In this document: piece after piece, positions 10,589 through 22,531 of the stretch
Layout: every line of letters begins with the position of its first letter
How positions within the stretch are numbered: the stretch's first letter is position 1
Source: Adiantum capillus-veneris
Lineage: Eukaryota; Streptophyta; Polypodiopsida; Polypodiales; Pteridaceae
DNA: 64,000 bases
Direction of reading: 5' to 3'
Assembly (NCBI GenBank): GCA_014529385.2
Contig: CM043949.1
Span: 148,159,850-148,223,849 of the forward strand
Translations under genes and position numbers: made by a program
Notes under the pieces: generated by a model
What the model saw: only the letters and a program-made list of their open reading frames with translations
The model's database searches: none
What the model was told of the DNA's origin: nothing

Positions 10589-11425
10589 ATGTTGCCGATC
10601 CTGCCTATTGATTTTGAACATGGTTTATGTCATGGTTATGATGAAGATATTATTGATGATTCTTTATCTACTTCTATAGATTCCATTACTTATAATGAAG
10701 CTATCTCTTCACCAGAAAAGGATCAATGGCAAGAGGCTATGGAAGTAGAGTACGATTCTCTTATCTCTAAAGGTACATGGATACTAACTGAACTATCTCT
10801 TGGCCGTACAGCTATTAAGTGTAAGTGGGTGCATAAGACAAAGGTAAAAGCAAATGGATCCTTTAACAAGTTCAAGGCATGTTTAGTTGAAAAATGTTAC
10901 TCCCAAGTTGCTCGTGTTGATTATCAAGAGACCTTTTCACTAGTTGTTGCATTACAAGTGTTCGAGTTCTATTGGGATTTGCTGTTCAATTTGATTTAAA
11001 AGTTGATCAAATGGATGTGCAAACTGCTTCTCTAAATGGTGATTTGAGAGAGAAACAGCCAGAAGGGTTTGTTATTTTAGGTAAAGAAGCCCTTGTTCCT
11101 CAACTCCATAAGGCACTATATAGTCTCAAATAAGCTTCATGAGCCTGGTATACCAAATTTGATCTTTTTCTCACCTCCAAAGGATTCATCTCTTGCTCTT
11201 TAGACCCCAACTTATACATAAAGCACCAAGGTAGAGGTTTTGTGATTCTTGCTCTTTATGTGGATGATACCATCCTTGTTTCCAATGATTTGAAATTTCT
11301 TCAGCAAGTGAAAAAGTTATTGTCTTCTCCATTTGATATGGTGGATGTGGGAGAGATTCACTCATGTCTTGGAATTCAAATTCAAAAAAACCGCACAAAA
11401 GGTGTTTTATTCCTTTGACAGTCAA
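10589..11425 (+). pseudogene. Copia A reverse transcriptase remnant
   Basis: EKDQWQEAMEVEYDSLISKG and KCKWVHKTKVKANGSFNKFK mark the start of the copia RT domain. Frame shifts follow near 10995 and in the ALYSLK segment. The catalytic motif is preserved in another frame as LYVDDTILVS near 11253. The conserved order with the neighbouring integrase and RNase H pieces supports a single decayed pol gene. Confidence 0.8.
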
Positions 11426-11639
11426 AGTTTATTGTAGAGACTATTCAAAGAATTTGTATGGAATCTTCATATTCGGCCAACACACCTTGTCTTGTGAGTT
11501 CTACGAAGAACACTTCTCACAGTGGTAGTCAACTTATCACCAATCAACCTTATGCTAACTTGATTGGATGTCTTCCGTTTGTTGGCATGAACGCTCACCC
11601 TAATATTTTGTTTGTTGGCATGAACACTCACCCTAATAT

Positions 11640-12234
11640 TTTATTTGTTCCTGCACGTCCTTCTCTTAAGCATTGGTCTGCAGAAAGGCGTCTATTGAAA
11701 TACTTAAAAGGCACTACTAATTTTGGTTTGGTCTATCATGACAAGTGACATCGGATTTTATGCAATCTCTTTCTCTTTTGGTTTACACAAATGCAGACTA
11801 GGCAAGCTCACATTTATCTATGCGATCTACTAGTGGAAATTTCTTCTTTATGAATGGTTGTCTTGTTTCTTGGACCATCAAGAAAAAAGGATGTGTTGTA
11901 GTTTCTACGACTGAGTCAGAATATATTGCGGCATCACTTGTAGCTCGTGAACTGATCTGGCTTTGACAAATGCTGGCTTATATTGTCCTCTTTCTAGCAC
12001 ACCCTTGAGGTGTGACAACCAGAGTGCTATTATATCTTGCAAAAGACTATGTTCAACATTGTTGTGCATTATCATTATGTCAGGTATGAAGTATGCAAAG
12101 GCACCATAATGGTTGAACAATGTCCAAGTGACAAGATGATTGTAGACATGCTTACCAAAGGCCTCAACAAGTCGCGCTTCATCCTCTTGTTCTTTGATCT
12201 TGGAGCTGCTTCAGCTTCACTCTTTCTAGATTAG
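11640..12234 (+). pseudogene. Copia A RNase H remnant
   Basis: Frames around 11880-12234 give TESEYIAASLVARELIWL, then LTKGLNKSRFILL and ending ASASLFLD. This matches the C-terminal RNase H domain of copia pol. A dispersed copy with the same C-terminus (SASLFLD) lies at 52563-52868, so the two belong to one family. Stops near 11966 and a loss around the DNQSA motif disable this copy. Confidence 0.78.
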
Positions 12235-12350
12235 CTTCTCTACCATTGTGAGCTTTGTATATATGACATTGTAATCATATAGGTATCATCCACTATGCAC
12301 ACTCCACACTTGCACACTGTGATCTCTGAGTCACTTGTATATATGTACAG

Positions 12351-13251
12351 TGTAACAGGACTTGATTTTGAGGTGTTTTAACAATAAATTTTGTTTTTCT
12401 AGGAAGTTCTGGTCGTTTTAAAGTTAGTCCACTGTGTAGAAGGATGTGTGGATTGTTTTCGTCCAATAATTTTTTTTGATCCGGAAGGCACTTTCTAGGG
12501 CATTTTTGAAGGTGTTAACGTGGGATTTTGAAAAAGTGATGTATGACGCGATTGAAGCTTGTGTTATAAGGAACAACTTTGGTTCTCTGAGTCTTTACAG
12601 ATTTTGATGTTTTGATGCTCGTTGAGGGCCAAAGATTAAGAAAAAAGTGGGATTTGCTGTTTTTGCATCGTTTTTGTAGAAAATGTTGTTTTGCAAGTTG
12701 ATTTTCAGCAAATCAGAGCAGGCTATGGAAATTTTCCATCACATAGCCGTCGAAAAACGCAACAAGGGCAACAAGATTGTGTGAGATAGACTTGGCCTGT
12801 TTTGGCTTCATTTGGGGTTATGTTCAGTTGAAGACAGCTGAAAAAAAAAAGTTTTAAAAATCTAACCTTTATGTATCGCTTCTCGATCACGTTCTTACCT
12901 TATTCTCGCAGGTATACTTGGCGCGCAAGTCGAGTCGACCGAACGCCAAAAATAGAAAAGCGGCTATTTTGAGAGGTCGCATGCTTTTGGAGGAAAAATC
13001 AGAATAGAAAGACGGGTGGTGCGTTTTGGGGATCATTCACCGATCTCTTCTTCTGCGATTGCGAGTGCGAGTGCGAGTGAGACGCTGCATGCAAGCCAAC
13101 TGAAGCTCGGGGGTGGTCGAGAGGTTCGAGCTCCATACAACGGAGTGCGCCCATATATTTTATTGCTCCTCTGTTGTATCAAACTCTATCAATACAAAGA
13201 TCTCTTTCTCTATCTTTTGCTGTCTATCTCTATTATTTTGTTCCTGTGACA
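12351..13251 (+). repeat. G1 5' LTR
   Basis: 901 bp from TGTAACAGG to TCCTGTGACA. It matches 30015-30935 with many substitutions and a length difference in a GAGTGC-type repeat (near 13060 and 30740). It is older than the C1 LTRs. Confidence 0.88.
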
Positions 13252-13253
13252 AT

Positions 13254-13265
13254 TGGTATCAGATC
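13254..13265 (+). other. G1 primer-binding site (initiator Met tRNA)
   Basis: TGGTATCAGATC, two bases after the LTR end. It matches the plant initiator Met tRNA 3' end complement TGGTATCAGAGC with one mismatch. Confidence 0.8.
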
Positions 13266-13417
13266 AAGCGGTTGATTCTGGACATGGACGGATACGAGAG
13301 AAGAAGATAAAGGAGCAAGAAGACCTGATTCGGCGACTACAAGAAGATCTGGAAATTTCAAATCGCGAGCGTGCTGAGGCTGTGCGGGGCAAGGCAGCAT
13401 GACACCCTGATATCTGT

Positions 13418-14364
13418 GTGGAACTTGATGGCAAAAAAGAAGACAGAAACCATGCTATTCCATCAGTAAAAAATAATCAACGTGTTGGTGCTAGGGCACC
13501 TGGCGGTGGTGATGGTGGTGATGATGGAAACGGTGATGGTGGGAACGGGGGTGATGGACGTCGAGGTTGTGAACATGAAAGAGAACGGGATGACGGCGAA
13601 GCGGAAACTAATGAAAAGAGAGGACGAAGAAGGAGACGGGATGAAGAAGACGCAGATGAAGATTCTAAAAGGGCAGCTTGGCAGCAAGTCTTCAAGAAGG
13701 CAAAGATTAATGAGTTTAATGGCATCGAGAAAACTGGCGAAGATCTCGAAGCATGGATTGAAGAGTTAGAAGATTATTTTGTATTGAAGAAGTTCTCTGA
13801 AGAAGCAAAAGCAAAGGTTGCAGTTGTTCCTCTTAGACAAACGGCAAAGCTTTGGTGGAAAGCATACCTTAAACAGCGAACAAAGGTTACTCCAATCACT
13901 TGGGAGGAATTTAAAACGCAAGCATATAAAAGGTACTGTTCTCCACACTATGAAATGGATAAAAGATGGAGTTTTACAAGTTTCAGCAGCAACCTGAGGA
14001 CGAGCCAAGTCTTACTATACATGAGTATAAGGAGAAGTTTATGCGACTTCACAAGTATGCACCTGAAGTAGAAGGAGAGGCGTTGACAAACAAGTTTATC
14101 GAAGGACTGCGTAAAGATCTGTATTATCAAGGCAAGGGTGCCAGGGCTACCGATTTTCTGGATGCTATTGCGAAGGCCAAAAATTATGAGAAGAAGGTGA
14201 AGTATGAGAGCCGCAACCCTACTCCAAGCAGAATTATATCTACCGGGCATAGAACGCAGAATAGGCCTTTTCATACAAACACTGAATTTCCCCGAAGGAA
14301 TTTTACAAATAATCAGAGAAGACAACCTAATAATTTTTCAAATCAGAATCAGAATTTCAATTGA
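13418..14364 (+). pseudogene. G1 gag
   Basis: An Arg/Gly/Asp-rich N-terminus leads into the retrotransposon gag domain: AWQQVFKKAKINEFNGIEKT, then LEDYFVLKKFSEEAKAKVAV, LWWKAYLKQRTKVTPITWEE and YCSPHYEMDKR. A one-base frameshift near 13960 moves the rest (MEFYKFQQQPEDEPSLTIHE through KGARATDFLDAIAKAKNYEK) into another frame. The gag would form the particle and bind the element RNA. The following Gln/Asn-rich linker contains a stop at about 14362. Confidence 0.82.
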
Positions 14365-14453
14365 AATCAAAGTACAAATCAGAATGTTGTAAACAACCGC
14401 AATCAAAATTTGGATCAGAATGATGCAATCAAAATCAAAGAAGACGACAACCG

Positions 14454-15008
14454 TTGCGGTGGCAACATGATCTTGCTTTTCTAGAACGAGCAAGGAAATT
14501 TGGGTTATGGTTCCGTTGCGGTGAGCAAGGTCACAAGACGTTCGAATGTCCCAATAAGGAGATCGATCAGGCAGTTCTTGCACGAATGGAAGCCAATATG
14601 AATGCAATGGACACCACGATTGAGGAAGCGAGCGAGGAAGGTAAGTGCTCTGAAATTCCTATAAAATGTATGACAACGTCTGTTCATCATTTAAGGGCAT
14701 CCGTTATAAGAATTCGGGGTAAGATAGGAACTGAAATTGTGAATTTTCTCATTGATTCGGGTAGTATGCATTGTTTTATGTCTAACAAGCTTGCGCAGAC
14801 CTTGAAATTGAATTCCGATTCCCACGTTAGGAGACCTGTAGAATTGGCCAATGGAAAGAAACATTATACACAGGGTCATATTCAAAACTTACCTTTTTTG
14901 TTGAACAAAGAGAAACATTCGGGAGAATTTTATGTTATTGGCATGGGTGAACAGGATGTAATTCTGGGAATGGATTGGTTGGTTGCGAATCATGCATTGA
15001 TTGATTGA
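14454..15008 (+). pseudogene. G1 zinc knuckle and aspartic protease
   Basis: The zinc knuckle reads WFRCGEQGHKTFEC; the first Cys position is Trp, so it is damaged. The retropepsin follows with NFLIDSGSMHCFMSNKLAQ, carrying the catalytic DSG, and ends VILGMDWLVANHALID before a stop. The RT frame starts in another phase at about 15001, so gag-pro and pol are separated by a frame change here. Order and motifs are standard for Ty3/gypsy. Confidence 0.8.
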
Positions 15009-16391
15009 GAGGGGTGACTTGGTTTTTAAAAACAGAGATAGTCATGTGATTAAAGATGAGGAGAGAAATACTAAATCACTTCTGATTTCTGCCATGAAAC
15101 TTTTGACGGGGGTGAGACAAGGGTGTGAGACATTTCTTGTGTTTGCTAACGAGATTAAAGAAGAATCTGGGAATAAACAGAAAGAAACAAATCCAAAATT
15201 TGTAGAGGATCTCTTACATGAATTTAAGGATGTGTTCCCGGACGATCTTCCTGGTATGCCTCCTCCTAGAGTGGTAGACCACGCCATAGATCTATATCCA
15301 GGAGCAACACCTTATTCAAGGGCTCCATACAGGTTCAATATTGATGAGCTTAAAGAGCTCAAGATACAACTTGATGATCTTTTGAAAAAGGGATTCATTA
15401 AACCTAGTGTATCTCCTTGGGGTAGTCCTGTGTTACTCCAAAAGAAAAAGGATGGTACATATAGGTTATGCATTGACTATAGGGGATTAAACAAACAGAC
15501 CATTAAGAACAAATATTCTCTTCCTCATATATATGAATTGCTTATCCATTTGAGTGGTGCCACAATATTTTCAAAGGTAGACCTTCGTTCTGGCTACCAT
15601 CAAATCCGCATCAAGGCCGAGGACATTCCAAAGACTGCTTTTCGTACACGTTATGGGCGTTATGAATTTACAGTTCTTGCTTTTGGTTTGACTAATGCAC
15701 CAGCAACTTTCATGTGCTTAATGGATAATATTTTTCACCCGTATCTTGATGACTTCATTATGGTATTCTTGGATGATATTTTTGTGTATTCTAAGAATGA
15801 AGAAGATTATGCATTGCACTTAAAGAAAACATTTGAGGTTTTGCGTGAACATAAATTGTATGCCAAAGCAAGTAAGTGTTCTTTTGCAAAGGATCAGATT
15901 GTGTATTTGGGAAGAGTGATTTCTAAAGAGGGGATTCACATTGATCTTGAAAAAGTTAAGACTATTGTGGAGTGGCCAACAACTAAGTCATTAAGGGATG
16001 TGAGAAGCTTTATGGGTCTAGCACAATATGAGAGAGCACACATTAAAGATTTCTCTAAGATAGCAAGTCCTTTGACCGAATTGACCAAGAAAGCCAAGGG
16101 TTTTGTGTGGACTTCTACCTGTGAGACTGCTTTTGAGACCTTGAAGGCTAAAATAGCGGAAAATTGTGTTTTAAAAGTTCCTGAGATGGGCAAACCATTT
16201 GTTGTGTCATGTGACGCTAGTGGTGAACAATTAGGTTGTGTTTTGACACAAGAAGGAAGAGTGGTTGCATATGAGTCTAGGAAATTAAGACGACATGAAT
16301 TGAACTATGCAACACATGATCTAAAATTGCTTGCTGTTGTTCATGCATTGAAACATTGGCGTCATCTTTTGCTTGGTGTCAAATTTGAATT
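15001..16391 (+). CDS. G1 reverse transcriptase-RNase H, truncated by G2 junction
   Basis: About 460 uninterrupted codons of Ty3/gypsy pol. RT motifs include GFIKPSVSPWGSPVLLQKKK, DGTYRLCIDYRGLNKQTIKN, FSKVDLRSGYHQIRIKAED and the catalytic VFLDDIFVYSK. The RNase H domain starts with VVSCDASGEQLGCVLTQEG and runs to HWRHLLLGVKFEL. At 16391/16392 the frame runs into antisense G2 sequence, adding the unrelated residues SHIWAPPST before a stop. The rest of RNase H and all of integrase are missing. The first codon is arbitrary, because this is an internal part of a polyprotein. Confidence 0.85.
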
Positions 16392-17909
16392 GTCGCATAT
16401 TTGGGCTCCGCCATCCACATAACCTTGTCCCAAATTTTTCCTTTTATGCCACACATCTACTATTGGACAAATGTCTGGTAGCTCGTCCATTGCCAACACC
16501 TTCACTGAACCTCTCTCTGGCTCTTTCTCCATTGGGTTAACCATCTTCTTCCACTGTCGCTTTAGCTTAGGCACCATCTCTATAAGCTGCCCAAAAGTAA
16601 CATCTGCCTTTCTGCTCGTCAGATCCTCCTTCAAGTCATAGCTTAATTGCCCATCCCCTAGTGGAAAATCTGAAACATGAAACTTTCGACGAGCTCTCCT
16701 TTTCCTCTTGGCCTTGACATCCTCACCTTCATGGCTCTTTCCTTTCTTCTTACTAGGACCTGGGGCACTTCTTCCTTCCTTATCCTCTGTGGTCCTCTTT
16801 CCAATAGGCATCACTAATGTATCCTCTAGCTTTGATGCCTTCTCCAAGGTGACTACACTTAGCACTTTTGTCTTTCCCTTTTCCTCCTGGGTCAGTCCAC
16901 TGGTTCCTTCATCTCCCTTAATTTCGAAGCCATAATCATTTGACCTAGTTAGCACCTGTCTTGGCAATGGATACATGTCTCCCCCCATCCTTGGTGGCTT
17001 ATCACATTGCGGGCTGATGTGACCCAACTCTCCACAATTGTAACAGGTGGGCATCTGCCTCCAAAACCTACCATTGCTTTGTCCAACACCATTCCTAGGT
17101 CTTTCTTCACCTCCTGGCTGATTTGCATACCTCCCTCGACCTCAATTATTTCCCACTTGACCTAGCATGTTTAGGCTGAGATTCTTCACCAAATCTACCA
17201 TTTGCCTCATGTCTTGCCTTAGCCCATCATCTTGCACTGCTGTAGTGACCACTGCTGGCATAACCTGAGTAGTAACATGAACTACTGAATCATGATGAAC
17301 CCCTGACATGCGCCCTTGTAAAGACTCTATAGGCTGAAATTCAGACCTCATTGGCAAAGACTCCACCCCTAACTGGCTCATTTTCCTCAGCTTCCACTCT
17401 TTGTTCCTTGATACCTCTAGTGCATCCTCATATGTCCTAGGCTTCTTTAGCTCCACTCTCCAATGTATATTCTCCCAAAGACTAGCCAAGAACCTGTCTT
17501 TCTTCATCATGTCAGGCGGGGGTACCTGTGGTGCTAAAGCCTTGCACATTCGCTCCCATGCCAATGAAAACTTACGTATGTACGCATCTACTGGCTCACC
17601 TTCCTTTTGCACCAAAGCCTGTACTTCTTGCCACACTTTGTCAGGATCTTCTATCTTCACAAACTCCACTTCCAACCCATGTCGTAGATTGTCCCAACTC
17701 AACCTTACAGGTGGATCAGCCACACGCAACTCCTCTTCAAATGCTTTAGACCAAACTCCTGCATCACTCTTCAAACAAATTTGGAGAAGGCGTAAAATTT
17801 GCGTAGGGTCATGAATCTGGTTGCTAATGCAGGCAACCTCCATCTTTTCCAAAAATTCTTCCACATCTTCATCACTTTTTCCATGAAACTCAGGATAAGA
17901 GAAAGCCAT
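16392..17909 (-). pseudogene. G2 gag and zinc knuckle, left copy, truncated before protease
   Basis: The frame opens MAFSYPEFHGKSDEDVEEFL, a Ty3/gypsy gag (retrotrans_gag) domain with VWSKAFEEELRVADPPVRLS and VDAYIRKFSLAWERMCKALA. It passes through one TGA at about 17142 (after GQVGNN) and continues in the same frame. The zinc knuckle CYNCGELGHISPQC is an intact C-x2-C-x4-H-x4-C. A basic spacer (KKKGKSHEGEDVKAKRKRRA) follows, and then DICPIVDVWHKRKNLGQGYV, the start of the protease. It stops being G2 sequence at VDGGAQICD, where the plus strand switches to G1 RNase H. Fewer defects than the right copy. Confidence 0.82.
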
Positions 17910-18838
17910 GGCTACCCAAATTATGATGCTTTGAGAACCCCATCAAACACACGTGCAAGAACCCAAAACTTTTGACTACCCAATCCCCAGAAACTTCAAT
18001 GGAGCTCAACTTTAGATAAGGACAAACACATGCACATCAAATGAGTTTTCATAGTTAATCATCGGAATGACAACAGGAAAAGGACATTCCAGGATCTCTC
18101 TCAATCTTCTTGGCCCAAACATAAAGACTATGCGCTGCTGGAAAAAGATCTTCAAGGACACATGAACATTAATCTGAATTCTTTGAGTTAAATGAAAAGG
18201 AGTGAACTGAGGGCCATTTTGATCATCCATTAAAGCCAACCATGAATCTCCCAAGAAGGCACACCTGACTTAACCTCTGATTTTGCCAAAATTTTAGCAG
18301 CATAACAGCATAAATGGCTCAAAAGACCAAAAGACCAGCCATCATAACTTGGAAAAATTTTCACAGAGTTTCCCCAGAAGTAGAGCAATGAGAACCCAAA
18401 ATATAGACTGTATCTGTATGCATAAACTGCCAACAATAGAACCCGAGCATCAAAATAGGACTCACTAGTACATAGCCTATGGCGAGGTCACAAAAAGGTG
18501 CTCCAGCTACCTGTATCACCGAAAGGATCTCTACATTTGAGAATCCCCCAGCTCAATAAAAACCTCACGCTATCGACCCTCACACGAAGGCTAATGCAAA
18601 TCGCGTATAGTCAAGTCTCAGAAATGACTATCTTCCAAACCAAGTCTCAAAAATGGCTGGGACTGCCAAATACAACCAAGTATGGCTCCACAAATGCGTA
18701 CAATGGCAGTTTCCACAAGTAACGTACAATCCAGCAGACAATGCGCTCAAAGAAGCGCCAAGTGATGCATACCCACAACAACTGCAAGTGACACCCACTT
18801 GCCAATGTATCACTGAACTCCAGCTACTTGTACTTGTG

Positions 18839-18935
18839 TGAATCACCTGTACCTGTACCTGTACCTGTGAATCACCTGTACTTGTACTTGTGTGAATCAC
18901 CTGTACCTGTACCTGTACCTGTACCTGTCCCTGTA
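18839..18935. repeat. ACCTGT hexamer minisatellite in G2 leader
   Basis: Repeated CACCTGTACCTGTACC-type hexamers, interspersed with GTGTGAATC, about 97 bp long. The equivalent place in the right copy (about 23399-23435) holds a much shorter version. It lies in the untranslated leader between LTR and gag. Confidence 0.85.
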
Positions 18936-19013
18936 ACCTGTAATCTGCAACTTGCAATCCGGAATCTCCAAGCTCGAAGCTCGAAGCAGAAGGTACTCGA
19001 AGACGATCCTTCG

Positions 19014-20177
19014 TGGGGGCACCAAAAGAATGTGAGCGGGATGAAAAAACACACAGCGCCTCTATAACAACCCGACACACACTCTTGGAATGATACACAC
19101 ACACACTATGGGGCACCACTCGGCTTAGACAACACACCTGGTCGAGACAGGGAACACACCTCTGGAGTGAGAGGAGAGAGACTATCCACTTGCCCACTCC
19201 ACACAGACACACACACACACACACACACACACCCAAAAAAATCAGCTCAAAAGAGGAGCATTTCTGATGTTTAGATACAATTGAGCTTGGGCCAACACCA
19301 ATGGGGCAAATACCTCACACAATATGGGTAAAATAAGCCAGATACAATCACGAACTAGAGCAGAAACTTCGCTCATAGGAGAAACTTACACAGAAAAACA
19401 GTAGGAAAATAGTGAGAAATTTGTCAAAATGGACAGCACCATCGTGTCCGGAACGGCCCAAAACCCCAGTCTACAATGTCAAAGTGCTCAAATCCGACGT
19501 CGGATGAGCAGTTTACGGCCAAAACAGGCTCCAAAATGAGCAAAAACACAGCTACGGCTGTTCCTCCTCTCTTCTCCACGTTTTTTCTGGTCTTCTCTCT
19601 GTTTTTTTAGTTCCCACACTTAGCTTTATTAGTTGGGCACCCTTGGCCTTTTAGATGACCTCAAACGGACCCCGAACAGGCCAAAAACTGACCTCGCAGT
19701 GCATAGTTGTCACCTTTTTGCATCATTCGCACACCTGGCACTTAGTTTATTTCCAATAATGCATCTCGCCACCACGTGAAGTGGCCCCAAAAAGTGGTCC
19801 TCATGATGAAATTTCTGCATAATTCTCACAAGCAAACACCCACGTTGTGTCCGTATTCATCCACGTACAAATATTGACCCCGTTCGCCCTCCTGACGCCA
19901 CTCCATGCCATCTGACGCAACTGCTTACCTCATGTCATCAGCCCGTGGATAGCTTCGTCGATAAGTTTTACGTGCTACCAACTCCTCCTTATTGTAGAAA
20001 AAACACACTAGTACTGATAATAGTGAAAATCGATGCACTATGTACACCCTGTCCTACCTGTACACATGTGGGCCCCACGTAACCACCTGGCTCTGGAAAA
20101 TGGGCAATCCTTTATTCGATGCACCATGCATGTGTAAGTACATATGCGCAATCCCTTGCTCCAAAAAACTCCTGACA
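19014..20177 (-). repeat. G2 LTR, central (shared) copy
   Basis: 1,164 bp. On the minus strand it begins TGTCAGGAGTTTTTTGG and ends GGTGCCCCCA. It is the 3' LTR of the right unit and the 5' LTR of the left unit. It contains a plus-strand CA microsatellite at 19203-19233. Its uninterrupted GTACAAATATTGACC near 19868 is the empty site corresponding to the C1 insertion in the other LTR. Confidence 0.82.
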
Positions 20178-20239
20178 TAATTTGCCCACCCCCTAGCCTG
20201 CTAGACTATTCATGCTCAGTAGCAGCAACACTAGTAGAT

Positions 20240-22531
20240 TCACATTCCACGTGGATCCCACACAAAAACACTTGGCATTCCTTGCATCCAAAGCTTAATC
20301 AAACTTTCACCTAGTTCCCAAGGAAAACCTGTAGAGATGCCATTTATCAACCTCCCATCAAGAAAATCATCAATTACTTTGGCATAGACCTGCATGTGCA
20401 AATATATCTCCTTCTCCATAGCTGAGAGGTCTCCACCGATCAGTTGCGTCATTAATTCCTGCTTCTTTGACAACTCAACCTTGGTTTGCATCAGCCCTTC
20501 AATTACTTCATAAGGCCCTTCACTTTCATCTTCAACCTCATTCGCAAATGCAACTAAAAAAATCTCCTGGATTTCTTTGTCCATCAAAAGAAATGCAACA
20601 TCAGCATCCTCATCACTGCTGGTAGTGCTATCACTGTCCTCATCTGTCACCGTGGAAGAGTCTTCATCACTAGACTCATCCTCATCTTCATAAAGCTCCT
20701 CTAATCGTTTCCTTGTGTCCATATTATAAAGCTTCTTGGTACCTGTCTTTCCATAGAGGCTAATCGTACCATGTCGCCAATCTTGAACAGCTCCCACTGC
20801 ACGTAACCATGGTCTTCCCAGTATAATAGGATATGCTCCTAATCCTGCTGGCATCACATGAAAATCAACCACTGCCTTTGCATCATATGCCTCCACTTCT
20901 AAGCTCTTTACAACACCTAAGAATTTTACTTTTTGATGGTTTGCCAATCTGATCCGAAACCCTGACACCCCAGCCACTGTGAGACCCATCTTCTCAACGC
21001 ATGAGTGTGTTATGACGCATATTTGGGCTCCGCCATCCACATAACCTTGTCCCAAATTTTTCCTTTTATGCCACACATCTACTATTGGACAAATGTCTGG
21101 TAGCTCGTCCATTGCCAACACCTTCACTGAACCTCTCTCTGGCTCTTTCTCCATTGGGTTAACCATCTTCTTCCACTGTCGCTTTAGCTTCGGCACCATC
21201 TCTATAAGCTGCCCAAAAGTAACATCTGCCTTTCTGCTCGTCAGATCCTCCTTCAAGTCATAGCTTAATTGCCCATCCCCTAGTGGAAAATCTGAAACAT
21301 GAAACTTTCGACGAGCTCTCCTTTTCCTCTTGGCCTTGACATCCTCGCCTTCATGGCTCTTTCCTTTCTTTTTACTAGGACCTGGGGCACTTCTTCCTTC
21401 CTTATCCTCTGTGGTCCTCTTTCCAAAAGGCATCACTAATGTATCCTCTAGCTTTCATGCCTTCTCCAAGGTGACTACACTTAGCACTTTTGTCTTTCCC
21501 TTTTCCTCCTGGGTCAGTCCACTGGTTCCTTCATCTCCCTTAATTTCGATGTCATAATCATTTGACCTAGTTAGCACCTGTCTTGGCAATGGATACATGT
21601 CTCCCCCCATCCTTGGTGGCTTATCACATTGCGGGCTGATGTGACCCAACTCTCCACAATTGTAACAGGTGGGCGTCTGCCTCCAAAACCTACCATTGCT
21701 TTGTCCAACACCATTCCTAGGTCTTTCTTCACCTCCTGGCTGATTTGCATACCTCCCTCGACCTCAATTATTTCCCACTTGACCTAGCATGTTTAGGCTG
21801 AGATTCTTCATCAAATCTACCATTTGCCTCATGTCTTGCCTTAGCCCATCATTTTGCACTACTGTAGTGACCACTACTGGCATAACCTGAGTAGTAACAG
21901 GAACTACTGAATCATGATGAACCCCTGACATGCGCCCTTGTAAAGACTCTATAGGCTAAAATTCAGACCTCATTGGCAAAGACTCCACCCCTAAATGGCT
22001 CATTTTCCTCAGCTTCCACTCTTTGTTCCTTGCTACCTCTAGTGCATCCTCATATGTCCTAGGCTTCTTTAGCTGCACTCTCCAACGTATATTCTCCCAA
22101 AGACCAGCGAAGAACCTGTCCTTCTTCATCATGTCAGGCGGGGGTACCTGTGGTGCTAAAGCCTTGCACATTCGCTCCCATGCCAATGAAAACTTACGTA
22201 TGTACGCATCTACTGGCTCACCTTCCTTTTGCACCAAAGCCTGTACTTCTTGCTACACTTTGACAGGATCTTCTATCTTCACAAATTCCACTTCCAACCC
22301 ATGTCATAGATTGTCCCAACTCAACCTTACAGGTGGATCAGCCACACGCAACTCCTCTTCAAATGCTTTAGACCAAACTCGTGCATCACTCTTCAAACAA
22401 ATTTGGAGAAGGCGTAACATTTGCGTAGGGTCATGAATCTGGTTGCTAATGCAGGCAACCTCCATCTTTTCCAAAAATTCTTCTACATCTTCATCACTTT
22501 TTCCATGCAACTCGGGATAAGAGAAAGCCAT
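20240..22531 (-). pseudogene. G2 gag-zinc knuckle-protease, right copy
   Basis: One frame of about 764 codons from MAFSYPELHGKSDEDVEEFL to WDPRGM, interrupted only by in-frame stops at 22304, 22253, 21956, about 21764 and 21455, with no frameshift. Domains in order are gag, zinc knuckle (about 21650-21700), basic linker, and retropepsin. The retropepsin reads YVDGGAQICVITHSCVEKMG, with DGGA in the active-site position, and later PIILGRPWLRAVGAVQDW. An acidic tail (DEDESSDEDSSTVTDEDSDS) and a helical region end 62 bp before the LTR. Compared with the left copy, three of the four private stops are C-to-T or G-to-A changes. Confidence 0.83.

Noticed and set aside
16362-16422. SHIWAPPST as the natural C-terminus of the G1 RT-RNase H protein
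   Set aside because: These residues are antisense G2 protease sequence (same bases at 21017 onward); they arise from the rearrangement junction.
19006-19023. TGGTGCCCCCACGAAGGA (minus strand) as the G2 primer-binding site
   Set aside because: It starts with TGG as a primer site should, but the LTR would then not end in CA and I cannot match it to a specific tRNA. I kept the TG...CA boundary and left the primer site unassigned.
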